In this document: positions 19,351 to 27,916 of the stretch, piece by piece
How the letters are laid out: every line of letters begins with the position of its first letter
How positions within the stretch are numbered: the first letter of the stretch is position 1
Assembly (NCBI GenBank): GCA_016795505.1
Contig: JAEUHH010000029.1
Coordinates: 1 to 64,000, forward strand
Origin: Verrucomicrobiales bacterium
GTDB lineage: Bacteria; Verrucomicrobiota; Verrucomicrobiia; Verrucomicrobiales; DEV007
Length of the DNA stretch: 64,000 nucleotides
Direction of reading: 5' to 3'
Position numbers and translations under genes: made by a program
The notes under the pieces: model-generated
Seen by the model: only the letters and a program-made list of their open reading frames with translations
What the model was told of the DNA's origin: nothing
Databases searched by the model: none

Positions 19351-19355
19351 TCGGA
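19318..19355 (+). repeat. 22-bp-phased repeat pair with perfect hairpin (locus 2)
   Basis: Two units start at 19318 (ACCCTGTTGCCTCTCC) and 19340 (ACCCTGTTTGATCGGA), exactly 22 bp apart. The second lies in a perfect inverted repeat: TCCGATCAAAC at 19331-19341, loop CCT, and GTTTGATCGGA at 19345-19355. The stop codon of the DUF3592 gene (19348-19350) is in the right arm. As RNA it would form an 11-bp stem with a 3-base loop, but no T-run follows, so it is not a standard terminator. Confidence 0.8.
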
Positions 19356-19373
19356 ATCCGCCCCGCCTACCCC

Positions 19374-19802
19374 ATGAGCCAAGCCACCATCCAGACCGAA
19401 TTCGACAATCTCGCCTACACTCCCGGCGAGACGCTGCGCGGCCAGGTCACCTGGCAGGCCGACAGCCGGCCCCGGTCAGCAGTGCTGCGTCTGTTTTACC
19501 ACACCTCGGGCCGGGGCACGCAGGATGTCATCGTGGTCGAGGAGCGAACCTTCGACGGGCCGGCGGAGGCGGATCGCCGCGAGTTTTCCTTCACTCTGCC
19601 CGCGGAGGGGCCGTGGTCTTTCTCCGGCAAATTGGTCAGCCTGATCTGGGCGTTGGAACTGGAGCTGGATCTCGGCAGCGACTCCCTGATCGAAAAGCGC
19701 GACTTCACCCTGTCGCCCACCGGCGCGGAGATCCTGCTGCATGCCCACGCGCAGGAGACGATGCCGACCTACACGGATTTTGGCCCGGCGAAACGCCGCT
19801 GA
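19374..19802 (+). CDS. Small beta-sandwich (arrestin-like?) protein of unknown function
   Basis: 142 residues, starting 23 bases after the DUF3592 stop. There is no signal peptide or membrane helix. The pattern NLAYTPGETLRGQVTWQAD, SAVLRLFYHTSGRG and REFSFTLPAEGPWSFSGKLVSLIWALELELDL is that of an immunoglobulin- or arrestin-like beta sandwich and echoes the C-terminal domain of the preceding DUF3592 protein. The two probably work together. Function unknown. Confidence 0.55.
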   Translation: MSQATIQTEFDNLAYTPGETLRGQVTWQADSRPRSAVLRLFYHTSGRGTQDVIVVEERTFDGPAEADRREFSFTLPAEGPWSFSGKLVSLIWALELELDLGSDSLIEKRDFTLSPTGAEILLHAHAQETMPTYTDFGPAKRR

Positions 19803-19814
19803 GGAGCGGGCCAC

Positions 19815-20639
19815 TCAGCGCTTTGCCTGTCCGACGGCGGCTCCGCGGCTGGCTGCCGATTCTATCGCCCCTCGGTCGGAGGAATTCAGCGGGGCGACTT
19901 CGTCGCGCTTGCGATTGAGTTCCTCAAGCTGCCGCTCCAGTTCGACGATCTGGGCACGCAGCTTGGCGATGGTGGCCATGTCCGGATTCATGGCCGCCGC
20001 CGCATTCTGCCCGGCTTTGGGCAGAGCGGACTTCAGGCCCTCGGCGAGACGCAGTTTCAGCAATTCGTTCTGCTGTTCGAGATTCTCCGCCTTCGACTCC
20101 AACCCATCGCGATCGGTGGCCCACGACTTGGCTTCCTCCTGCGCCATGCGCCGGGCGGCCTGGAGTTCGCCCCGGAGCCGCTCGACTTCACCTCCGGACG
20201 CCGCACGAGCCAGCGACAGCTCCTGGGTGAGCCGGGCTTTTTCCGCTTCGAAGCCCTCGACGGTGAGGCGGTCTTTCGTCGTCTGCTCCCGGAGGCGGTC
20301 CCGCTCGGTCTGGGCCGCGGCCAGGTCTTGCTTCAGCCGGTCAATGGACTCGCGGAGTTGGCTGGCCTCGGTGCCGATCGCTCCCTGATCACGACGGAGG
20401 GATTCCAATTCCCCGCGCAGGGTATCACGGTCAGCCTCGATGGCCGCCAACTGGGCTTTCCACTCCGCCGGGGCGGATTCACCGGGCGCCGTCGGCGCCA
20501 CCACTTGGACCGGGCCCGTGGCCGCTTCGCCGCGGTTGCTGAGATGATCGGCTAGGAAACACAGGGCCGACAGGCCGGTGAGCAAGGCGAAGACACTGAG
20601 GCCCAGGCCATTGCCAATGACGGATCGGGGTTCGTCCAT
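19815..20639 (-). CDS. Membrane-anchored coiled-coil protein
   Basis: 274 residues from ATG 20639. A transmembrane helix at residues 10-30 (LSVFALLTGLSALCFLADHL) is followed by a linker and a long coiled coil with heptad-like Glu/Arg/Leu content over about residues 55-255 (AAIEADRDTLRGELESLRRD onward). No enzymatic motif is visible. ATG 20639 is chosen because it places the membrane helix near the N-terminus; an upstream frame to 20732 has low-complexity content. It converges with the arrestin-like gene 12 bases away. A structural or scaffolding role is inference. Confidence 0.6.
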   Translation of the reverse strand: MDEPRSVIGNGLGLSVFALLTGLSALCFLADHLSNRGEAATGPVQVVAPTAPGESAPAEWKAQLAAIEADRDTLRGELESLRRDQGAIGTEASQLRESIDRLKQDLAAAQTERDRLREQTTKDRLTVEGFEAEKARLTQELSLARAASGGEVERLRGELQAARRMAQEEAKSWATDRDGLESKAENLEQQNELLKLRLAEGLKSALPKAGQNAAAAMNPDMATIAKLRAQIVELERQLEELNRKRDEVAPLNSSDRGAIESAASRGAAVGQAKR

Positions 20640-20845
20640 GAGAAAAAAAGCGGGGGTTCCAACGGTGACAGAGGCGGTTCTCCGCCATCTGGCAGGCGGC
20701 GGAATTCCGGACGCTGAAATGGACAACGCCAAGCGCCGCCAAAGTCACCGTCTACAACATAGACGGTCCGCCGGGGAAATCATCCACCCGATTCGCAAAA
20801 ATCTTTCGCCCAACCCGCCCGGGGCTTGGGATCGCGAAGCGCCGA

Positions 20846-20950
20846 TCAGTGGTGCTCCTGCTCGTCGTCGGGCTTGGACAGATAGGAAAAACAGACTGCC
20901 CCGAGCACGAGGAAGCTGATTGCCACAATGAGTCCGATGAAAATATTCAT
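20846..20950 (-). CDS. 34-residue single-pass membrane peptide
   Basis: A short frame from ATG 20950 to TGA ending at 20846 encodes a hydrophobic segment (NIFIGLIVAISFLVLGAVCF, residues 2-21) followed by a polar tail SYLSKPDDEQEHH. A clean membrane helix followed by a charged tail is what a real small membrane protein would show, and the interval between its neighbours has no other gene. No clear ribosome-binding site is seen. It lies between the coiled-coil gene and the symporter gene on the same strand. Its reality is inferred from composition only. Confidence 0.45.
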   Translation of the reverse strand: MNIFIGLIVAISFLVLGAVCFSYLSKPDDEQEHH

Positions 20951-21055
20951 TGGGACGACTAATAGAGCCCCAGACGGGAAAAGCCAGCGGGAATTTCACG
21001 CGGATGCGCGGCTCGCGGGGCGACACCCCATTTTTGCCAAAGCCAGCCCAGGCAA

Positions 21056-22357
21056 TCAGGCCGCTCCCGGAGCCTTGTCATCGGCCGGCATCGTCGGCTC
21101 GACCACGGCGGCCCCGACCACGTCGCCGAGCACGTTGATGGCGGTGCGAAAGCGATCCAGCAGCCAGTCGACCGACAGGATCAGCGCCATGCCCTCGACC
21201 GGCAGCTTGGCGGCATTCAGCACGATGACCATGGTGATGAGGCCCGCTTCGGGAATGCCGGCAGCGCCGATGGCGGCCAGAGTGGCGGTGATGGCGACGA
21301 TAACCTGACCGGCAAAGTCGAGCTGGATGCCGAAGGCCTGGGCGATGAACAGGGCGGCGACCGCCTCGTAGAGCGCCGTGCCATTCATGTTCACCGTACT
21401 GCCCAGGGGGACGACGAACTCAACCGATTTCCGCGAGATGCCGGCTTCGTCGATGGCGCATTCCATCGTGACCGGCAGGGTGGCGGAGGAACTGGCGGTG
21501 GAAAACGCGGTGAGCAGCGAACGGGACATTTTTCCGAGGAATCGGAAGGGATTTTTCCGGGTGAAGACCCAGTAGATGGCCGGCAGCACGATCAGACCAT
21601 GCAGGGCGAGGCCGATGAGGACGGCGCCGAAGTATTTGCCGACACTTTTCAGTTCCGTCATCAACTGCCCCTCGGCATTGGCGAGGCCGAAACGGGCAGC
21701 CACAAGGCAGAAGATGCCAAGCGGCGCCACGCGCATCAGCAACATCACGAAATCCATCAGCGCGTCATTGACCTGGGTGATCAGCGAGGCGAGCGGCGCC
21801 GACTTCGCGCCCCGCATCGTCAGGATGGCGGCAAACAGGATGGAAAACACGATGAGCGGCAACAACTGCACCTCCACGGCGCTGCGGAACAGATTGTCGG
21901 TGAACAACAGCAGCACCATGCCGCGCAGCAACTCGCCGGTGGTCTGGGGTCGCTCCGGCGCGGTGGCTTTGGCATGTACGGCCTCGCCGGTTTCCGCGCT
22001 CAGGGCTCTGCCGTCCAGGCCGACACCCGGATCGACGACATTCACCACCATCAGCCCGATGATGACGGCCAGCATCGTGGTGAAAAAGAAAAAGCCGATC
22101 GTGGCCGCGCCCGGCCGCCCCAGCCGTCGGACATCGCCGAGACCGATCACGCCGCTCATCACACTGGTGATGACCAGCGGGACGACGATCATTTTCAACA
22201 GATTGAGGAAGACATCGCCGCCGATCTTCAGATGCACCGAAAACCGCGGGGCCACGAGGGCCATCGCCACGGCGAGGACGATGGCGATCAGGATCCACAG
22301 GCCGATGTGGCCGCTGCCTCGCTCGCGGACGGTGGAAGAGTGGGAAACGACTCGCAT
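21056..22357 (-). CDS. Dicarboxylate/amino acid:cation symporter (DAACS family)
   Basis: 433 residues with about eight membrane helices and two re-entrant hairpins. Family signatures are the serine-rich hairpin FSTASSSATLP, the GSTVNMNGTALYEAVAALFIAQ block and GIPEAGLITMVIVL; the N-terminal KMIVVPLVITSVMSGVIGL is also typical. GltP, GltT and DctA use proton or sodium gradients to import glutamate, aspartate or C4-dicarboxylates. Which substrate applies cannot be told from sequence alone. The next gene (SMP-30 type) is upstream on the same strand about 50 bases away. Confidence 0.9.
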   Translation of the reverse strand: MRVVSHSSTVRERGSGHIGLWILIAIVLAVAMALVAPRFSVHLKIGGDVFLNLLKMIVVPLVITSVMSGVIGLGDVRRLGRPGAATIGFFFFTTMLAVIIGLMVVNVVDPGVGLDGRALSAETGEAVHAKATAPERPQTTGELLRGMVLLLFTDNLFRSAVEVQLLPLIVFSILFAAILTMRGAKSAPLASLITQVNDALMDFVMLLMRVAPLGIFCLVAARFGLANAEGQLMTELKSVGKYFGAVLIGLALHGLIVLPAIYWVFTRKNPFRFLGKMSRSLLTAFSTASSSATLPVTMECAIDEAGISRKSVEFVVPLGSTVNMNGTALYEAVAALFIAQAFGIQLDFAGQVIVAITATLAAIGAAGIPEAGLITMVIVLNAAKLPVEGMALILSVDWLLDRFRTAINVLGDVVGAAVVEPTMPADDKAPGAA

Positions 22358-22410
22358 GGGGCCGACTCTGCCACATTTTCCGCCACGGGGGCGAGACTTT
22401 TACGCCCGAA

Positions 22411-23337
22411 TCACTTCGGCATCGCCTCCGCCGGGCGCGGCGGCTGGAAGGTCAGGACGCCACGGGTCTTGGTCTTGCGCCGGTAGATCTTGTCGCCGCA
22501 GGCCACGTGGAGATATTCCAGATTCGGACCGGCGAAGCAGCAGCTGACCAGATTCGCCTCCTGAGGCTTCAGGATGACGCCGCCCATGCGACCGGTGGGA
22601 TCGAACATTTGCAGGCCCACCGCAGTGGTGACGTACCAGCGCCCATGCGTGTCCACCGTCATGCCGTCGCCCTTTGCCACCTCGGGATCAGCGGCCGGGA
22701 TGCGCATGGTCATATAGCCCTCGGGATGCGCCAGGGTGCCATCGGCCTCGATGCGGAAGGCCCACACGTATTTCCCACCGTAATCGGAAACCGCCAGGGT
22801 GCCCTGATCCGGCGACAGCGTGATGCCGTTCGGCTTGCCCACGGTCCCGGCATTGACCACGGTCATCACGCCCTTCGGATCGATGCGGCGGATCTCCTTG
22901 GTTCCGGTCATGGTGAAATAGACATTGCCATCATGAGTGACAGCCAGGTCGTTCGGTTGGACCTCGCGGGCGAGTTCAGTCATCTTTCCATCCTTGTCGA
23001 AGGCGACGACCATCCGCCCCCTCGCCACGCAGGCATAAAGCCGGCCATCGGCACCCCATTTCAAGCCGCTGATGCCGGCAGCGTCCTTGATGAACTCGGT
23101 GACTTTGCCCGCGAGATCGACCTTGTAGATCGCGGTGCCGCTCTTCACATCGGAGAAGTACAGATTCCCCTCCGCATCCGGGCACAGCCCATCGGTAAAC
23201 CCGTGCCCCTCGCTGACGACCTCCCAGCCCTCGCCATCAATCAGGATTTGCGAAAGTGGCATGTCCTGGGCGCGCGAAGCGGTCGCCAGAAAAGCAGCAG
23301 ACAGGAAATAGGCAAAAGAGAGGGTCTTCATGGTCAT
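22411..23337 (-). CDS. Exported SMP-30/gluconolactonase/LRE-like beta-propeller protein
   Basis: 308 residues. A signal peptide (MKTLSFAYFLSAAFLATASRAQ) indicates export. The six-bladed propeller pattern of SMP-30/gluconolactonases is visible: EGHGFTDGLCPDAEGNLYFSDV, GISGLKWGADGRLYACVA, QPNDLAVTHDGNVYFT, KPNGITLSPDQGTLAVSD and GDGMTVDTHGRWYVTT. Such proteins are metal-dependent lactonases. Starts at 23337 or 23331 are both reasonable. The neighbouring secreted esterase is on the same strand upstream. Confidence 0.82.
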   Translation of the reverse strand: MTMKTLSFAYFLSAAFLATASRAQDMPLSQILIDGEGWEVVSEGHGFTDGLCPDAEGNLYFSDVKSGTAIYKVDLAGKVTEFIKDAAGISGLKWGADGRLYACVARGRMVVAFDKDGKMTELAREVQPNDLAVTHDGNVYFTMTGTKEIRRIDPKGVMTVVNAGTVGKPNGITLSPDQGTLAVSDYGGKYVWAFRIEADGTLAHPEGYMTMRIPAADPEVAKGDGMTVDTHGRWYVTTAVGLQMFDPTGRMGGVILKPQEANLVSCCFAGPNLEYLHVACGDKIYRRKTKTRGVLTFQPPRPAEAMPK

Positions 23338-23461
23338 CAAAAGGGAAAAAGGGCTCAACATTCAGATTTCAACATGCCGGGAAAGGGCGCGAAAAAGGCT
23401 CAGAGGCACCGACCAACGGGAAAACCGCCGAAAACGGAGACCCAGCCCCTGAGAGCGTCTC

Positions 23462-24364
23462 TCACGGCTTCAGCGTCTTCCAATCCCGCCACAACCACCG
23501 CAGGGTGTCGGGAAAAATCGCTCCGCCATGCTTGCCGCTGTGGCCGCCGGTGCCGAAGACGACTTTGTGATCGTACTTGGCGAACTTCAGTGCTGCTTCC
23601 ATCTGCCGATTGGCCAGAGGCCAGTTGCCATGGAGATTGTCGAGGTCATTCTCCCCTTCCTGCAAAAAGACACGCAGCGGTTTTGGCTCCGTCTTGCGAA
23701 TCAGGGCCGGATAGACATGGCCGCCGCGGATGTTGGTGAAACTGCCGATGTGGCTGACGACCTTGCGAAAGACATCCGGCCGCTCCCAGGCCACGGTAAA
23801 CGCCGCGATGCCGCCCGAGCTGTTGCCACAGACCGCCCGGCAGTCCGGATTGTCACTGAGACGGTGGGTTTTGGCCACTTCGGGCAGGAGTTCCTCGATC
23901 AGGAAGCGTGGATTCTGATCGCTCAGGGTGTCGTATTCGAAGCTGCGGTTCTTGCGCCCCTCCTGCCCGGCTTTGGCCGGCGGGACGACGCCTGGATTCA
24001 CGAAAATGCCGATCGTCGGCGGAATCTCGCCGGCCTGGATGAGATTGTCGAACACGGTGGGCACCCGGAAGGCTCCTTTCTCATTCACAAAGCCGCCGCC
24101 GTCGAAGAAAACCATCACGCACGCCGGTTTCGAGCTGTCATGGCCGGCCGGGACATAGACCCAGTAGTCCCGCTCCGTGCCGGGGAAGATCCGGCTCGTC
24201 GTCCATTTCGCCTGGGTGACGGTGCCCTTTGGCACGCCCTCCTTCGGCTGGGCATCGGGCCCGGGCTGATAGTCATCCTGAGCGGCGAGGGGCCAGACCG
24301 CGAGCCAGGCGGTACAGGCGACGAAAAACGGGGTAAGACAGGTGCTGGGTCGCATGATCGCCAT
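23462..24364 (-). CDS. Secreted esterase (enterochelin/feruloyl esterase-like alpha/beta hydrolase)
   Basis: About 300 residues from ATG 24364, with a signal peptide (CLTPFFVACTAWLAVWPLAAQ). The fold elements are YWVYVPAGHDSSKPACVMVFFDGG, the nucleophile elbow in CRAVCGNSSGGIAAF (G-N-S-S-G) and a candidate catalytic His in FGTGGHSGKHGG. This resembles the Fes/feruloyl esterase (CE1-like) group common in Verrucomicrobia and Planctomycetes and suggests action on acylated polysaccharides or related esters. The longer frame to 24577 would bury the leader and overlap the ileS promoter region. Confidence 0.8.
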   Translation of the reverse strand: MAIMRPSTCLTPFFVACTAWLAVWPLAAQDDYQPGPDAQPKEGVPKGTVTQAKWTTSRIFPGTERDYWVYVPAGHDSSKPACVMVFFDGGGFVNEKGAFRVPTVFDNLIQAGEIPPTIGIFVNPGVVPPAKAGQEGRKNRSFEYDTLSDQNPRFLIEELLPEVAKTHRLSDNPDCRAVCGNSSGGIAAFTVAWERPDVFRKVVSHIGSFTNIRGGHVYPALIRKTEPKPLRVFLQEGENDLDNLHGNWPLANRQMEAALKFAKYDHKVVFGTGGHSGKHGGAIFPDTLRWLWRDWKTLKP

Positions 24365-24488
24365 GTTGCCAAGCCGGCGCCGGTTTGGCAACGGCGGAAA
24401 TCGGGTGAGAACCCGGTCGGTGGCGACGCCCCTGATGACGAACGGGATACGAGCCACGGCCGCCGATGGCTTGGTCTCGTCCGCCGCA

Positions 24489-24517
24489 TTGACCCCACCG
24501 GGTCGGGGTGCTACCTT
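24489..24517 (+). promoter_or_regulatory. Candidate sigma-70-type promoter of ileS
   Basis: TTGACC at 24489-24494 and TACCTT at 24512-24517 are separated by 17 bases, a standard spacing. It would give a 5' leader of about 80 bases before the ileS ATG, with a hairpin and T-run inside it. The site is inferred from sequence only. Confidence 0.45.
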
Positions 24518-24543
24518 CGCGCGCCCGCGCCGGACCGCCCTTG

Positions 24544-24568
24544 AGCCCGCCGTTGTCGCGGGCTTTTT
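24544..24568 (+). terminator. Hairpin with T-run in the ileS leader (terminator or attenuator)
   Basis: AGCCCGC (24544-24550), a 7-base loop, GCGGGCT (24558-24564), then a run of five T residues starting with the last stem base. This is the form of an intrinsic terminator, but it lies between the candidate promoter and the ileS start, so it may attenuate ileS or stop upstream transcription. No complete T-box is recognisable. Confidence 0.5.
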
Positions 24569-24603
24569 CGTTTTCACGCTCCCGCTTTTCCCAGATCTGA
24601 CCG

Positions 24604-27378
24604 ATGAGCCAACCGGACGACAGTTCCCCCTACAAATCGACGCTGAATCTGCCCGAGACGGCTTTTCCCATGCGCGCCGACCTCGTGCAACGTGAGCCGG
24701 CGCGGCTCGAAAACTGGGAAAGCCAGGGGCTGTATCGCCGCATCGTGGACCGGCGCCGGGCGGCGAGCGATCCCGATTTCATCCTCCACGACGGGCCACC
24801 CTTCGCGAACGGCGATGTCCACATGGGTACGGCGCTGAACAAGGTGCTGAAGGATCTGGTCATCAAAAGCAAGGCGATGGCGGGCTTTCACTGCCCCTAC
24901 GTGCCCGGCTGGGACTGCCATGGGCTGCCGATCGAATTTAAGGTGGTCAAGGAATCGAAGGGGCTGGAGCCTGCCGAGATCCGACGGCGCTCGGAGGACT
25001 ACGCGCGCAAATACATCGACATCCAGCGGGCCTCCTTCCGCCGGCTCGGCGTCTTCGGCGACTGGGACCGCCCCTACCTGACGCTGTCCCCGGAGTATGA
25101 GGCCGACATCATCCGCGTCTTCGCCCGCTTCGTGGAGCAGGGCCTCGTTTACCAAAGCAAGAAGCCGGTGCTGTGGAGCTACGGCGCGCAGACCGCGCTC
25201 GCCGAAGCCGAAGTGGAATATGAGGACCGCTCGGATCCCGCGATTTTCGTCAAGTTCCCCCTGCTCCGGCCCGGCAAAGCCGGCGTCCTCCCGGCTGACA
25301 CCTCACTCGTCATCTGGACGACGACGCCCTGGACCCTGCCCGCGAACCTGGGCATCGCTTTGCATCCGCAGTTCACCTATCTCGCCGGCGCGTTCACCCA
25401 CGCCGAATCTGGCCGGACGGAAAACCTGGTCGTGGTGCGCGAATTGCTCGAGTCGTTTACCGCCAAGACTGGCTTCGCACCCACTGGCGCGCTGGAGGAA
25501 ATCAAGGGCGAGGCGCTCGCGGGGGCTGAAGCCGGGCACCCCTTCCTCGACCGCACCTCACGGGTGATCCTTGCTGATTTCGTCACCGCCGAGACCGGCA
25601 CCGGGGCGGTCCATGTCGCACCCGGCCACGGCGCCGACGACTACCGTGCTGGTCAGGAGAACGGGCTCGGCCTGCTCTCACCCGTCGATGATGCGGGCTG
25701 CTTCACGGCGGATGTCGGGCTCGACTTCCTGGTCCGCAAGCACGTCTTCGACTGCAACGGCCCGATCATCAAGTTGTTGGCGGAAAAAGGCGCCCTGATC
25801 GGCAAGGAAAACTACCGCCACAGCTACCCACACTGCTGGCGCTCGAAAACGCCCATCATTTTCCGCTCGGTGCCGCAGTTTTTCATCCGCATCGACGCCC
25901 TGCGCCAACAGGCGCTCGACGAGATCGACCGGGTCGAGTGGCTGCCCCACTGGGGGCGGAACCGCATCTACGGCACGGTGGAATCGCGTCCGGACTGGTG
26001 CATCTCTCGCCAGCGGACCTGGGGCGTGCCGCTGCCCGTCTTTTACCCGGCCGGCAACCGCGACGAGCCGATCATCGACGCCGATCTGGCGCGCCGCGTG
26101 GCCGATCTCACCGAGACGCGGGGCACGAACCTGTGGTTCGAGCAGGACGATGCCTGGTGGGCGGAGCAACTCGGTCTGCCCGCCGGCACCACGCGCGGTC
26201 ATGACACGCTCGACGTATGGATCGACTCCGGCTCCAGCCATGTGGCGGTACTGGACCGCCATCCGGAGTTGCATGCCCCGGCCGATCTCTATCTGGAGGC
26301 CACCGACCAGCACCGCGGCTGGTTCCAGAGTTCGCTGATTCTCAGTTGCGCGGTCAGGGGCGGTGCTCCCTACAAGGCGGTGCTGACCCATGGCTTCGTG
26401 GTCGACCAGGACAAGAAGAAGCTGTCCAAGTCCGCCGCTGAAAAGGCGGGCAAGCCGATCGATGCGGCCCATTTCTACAACAAATACGGCGCCGACATCC
26501 TGCGGCTCTGGGTGAGCAGCGTGGACTGGCAGAACGAGGTGCCCTTTGGAGAGGATCTCTTCAAACAGACCGCCGAGCCCTACCGCCGTTTCCGAAACGT
26601 GCTGCGCATCCTGCTGGCGAACCTGAACGACTACGATGCGGAGCGGGATGCCGTCGGCGCGGAGTCGTTCACCACGGTGGACCGCTGGATCCTGGAACGT
26701 CTCAACACCGTGGTCACTGAATGCCGCGCGGCCTATGCGGACTTCGAATTCCGCAAGGTCTTCAACACGCTGAACCAATTCTGCGCCGTCGACCTGAGCG
26801 CCCTCTATGTGGACCTGACCAAGGACCGCCTCTACTGCGATGCGAAGGACTCGCCCCGTCGGCGCGCCACCCAGACGGCGATGCACCGCGTCTTCGAGGC
26901 GCTCGCCCGGCTGCTGGCGCCAATTCTGGCCTACACGGCGGACGAAGCCTGGGAATTCGCGGGACACAGCGATCCGATCCACCTGGAGACCTTCCCCGAG
27001 GCCGACCCTTCCTTTGCCGGCGATGCCGCCACCGCGACCGTTGCCCAACTCCTCCGGCTCCGCGACGAGGCCCAAATCGCGATCGACGAGGCCATCAAGG
27101 CCGGCCATTTCCGCAAACGGGAGCGGGCCGATATCACCTTCACCGTACCGGCGGATGATCCGGCCCTGCCACTGTTGGAGGGGCATCGCGACGAAGTGCT
27201 GGAGCTCCTCATGGTCTCCCGCTACTCCGTCGTCGCCGGTCCGGCGCTGAAAGCCACCGTCGTGGAAACCGCCGAGCCGGAGTGTCCGCGATGCCGGCGC
27301 TCCCTGCCGGTGGGCGCCCTGGCCGCTCACCCGGACTTGTGCGACCGTTGCGCGGATGTGATGCTCAAGCTGTCCTGA
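24604..27378 (+). CDS. ileS: Isoleucine--tRNA ligase
   Basis: 924 residues, full length for the bacterial type with a C-terminal zinc knuckle. Visible features are the N-terminal LPETAFPMRADL, HDGPPFANGDVHMGTALNK (HIGH region, here H-M-G-T), PYVPGWDCHGLPIE, the editing-domain ETGTGAVHVAPGHGADDY, the KMSKS-type loop DKKKLSKSAAEK and the C-terminal CPRCRRSLP...CDRCADV zinc motif. It charges tRNA-Ile in the cytoplasm. The second His of HIGH is Thr here. lspA follows 10 bases later. Confidence 0.95.
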   Translation: MSQPDDSSPYKSTLNLPETAFPMRADLVQREPARLENWESQGLYRRIVDRRRAASDPDFILHDGPPFANGDVHMGTALNKVLKDLVIKSKAMAGFHCPYVPGWDCHGLPIEFKVVKESKGLEPAEIRRRSEDYARKYIDIQRASFRRLGVFGDWDRPYLTLSPEYEADIIRVFARFVEQGLVYQSKKPVLWSYGAQTALAEAEVEYEDRSDPAIFVKFPLLRPGKAGVLPADTSLVIWTTTPWTLPANLGIALHPQFTYLAGAFTHAESGRTENLVVVRELLESFTAKTGFAPTGALEEIKGEALAGAEAGHPFLDRTSRVILADFVTAETGTGAVHVAPGHGADDYRAGQENGLGLLSPVDDAGCFTADVGLDFLVRKHVFDCNGPIIKLLAEKGALIGKENYRHSYPHCWRSKTPIIFRSVPQFFIRIDALRQQALDEIDRVEWLPHWGRNRIYGTVESRPDWCISRQRTWGVPLPVFYPAGNRDEPIIDADLARRVADLTETRGTNLWFEQDDAWWAEQLGLPAGTTRGHDTLDVWIDSGSSHVAVLDRHPELHAPADLYLEATDQHRGWFQSSLILSCAVRGGAPYKAVLTHGFVVDQDKKKLSKSAAEKAGKPIDAAHFYNKYGADILRLWVSSVDWQNEVPFGEDLFKQTAEPYRRFRNVLRILLANLNDYDAERDAVGAESFTTVDRWILERLNTVVTECRAAYADFEFRKVFNTLNQFCAVDLSALYVDLTKDRLYCDAKDSPRRRATQTAMHRVFEALARLLAPILAYTADEAWEFAGHSDPIHLETFPEADPSFAGDAATATVAQLLRLRDEAQIAIDEAIKAGHFRKRERADITFTVPADDPALPLLEGHRDEVLELLMVSRYSVVAGPALKATVVETAEPECPRCRRSLPVGALAAHPDLCDRCADVMLKLS

Positions 27379-27388
27379 ACCGCCCGCC

Positions 27389-27904
27389 ATGCGCTACTTC
27401 CTCCTGCTCAGCCTGCCGCTCTATGTGATCGACCAATTCACCAAGTGGTTGATCGTGGCGAATTTTCCCGATTCCTACAACGAACCCGTGGCGCCGCGGG
27501 TCATCGAGGTGATCCCCGGCTTTTTCAATCTGGTCCGGGTCCACAACACCGGCATGGCCTTCGGGCGCTTCAACGGCTCGGAGTATGCCAACCTGGCTTT
27601 TGGCCTCATCGCCATCGGCGCCTTGATCGCGATCACCCTGCTCTGGCGCCGCAACGGCTTTCCCACCAAAGTCGGCAAAACGGCCGCCGCACTGCTGGTC
27701 TCCGGCATTCTGGGCAATTTCACGGACCGGGTCATGCCGGGCCGGGGCTATGTGGTCGATTTCCTCGACTTTTACATCGGCCAGAGCCACTGGCCCTCGT
27801 TCAATGTGGCCGACTCCTGCATCTGCATCGCGGCGGGCCTGCTGTTTATCAGCGCCTTCCGTCAGGAGAAGGAAGCCGCCGCGGCCGCGTCGCCCGCAGA
27901 CTGA
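27389..27904 (+). CDS. lspA: Lipoprotein signal peptidase (signal peptidase II)
   Basis: 171 residues with four membrane helices. The two catalytic aspartates are in the conserved blocks GILGNFTDRVMPGRGYVVDF and WPSFNVADSCICIA; N-terminal IDQFTKW and VRVHNTGMAFG also match. It cleaves prolipoprotein signal peptides in the inner membrane. The C-terminal tail is short and Ala-rich. The ileS-lspA order with a 10-base gap is common in bacteria. Confidence 0.93.
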   Translation: MRYFLLLSLPLYVIDQFTKWLIVANFPDSYNEPVAPRVIEVIPGFFNLVRVHNTGMAFGRFNGSEYANLAFGLIAIGALIAITLLWRRNGFPTKVGKTAAALLVSGILGNFTDRVMPGRGYVVDFLDFYIGQSHWPSFNVADSCICIAAGLLFISAFRQEKEAAAAASPAD

Positions 27905-27916
27905 TCGAGCGCCGTC

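Noticed and set aside
24489-24568. T-box riboswitch before ileS
   Set aside because: Only a fragment resembling the antiterminator core is seen; no stem I with specifier loop could be recognised, and the fragment overlaps a promoter -10.
25678-27390. Long minus-strand frame opposite ileS
   Set aside because: Shadow of ileS, which has all aminoacyl-tRNA synthetase motifs.
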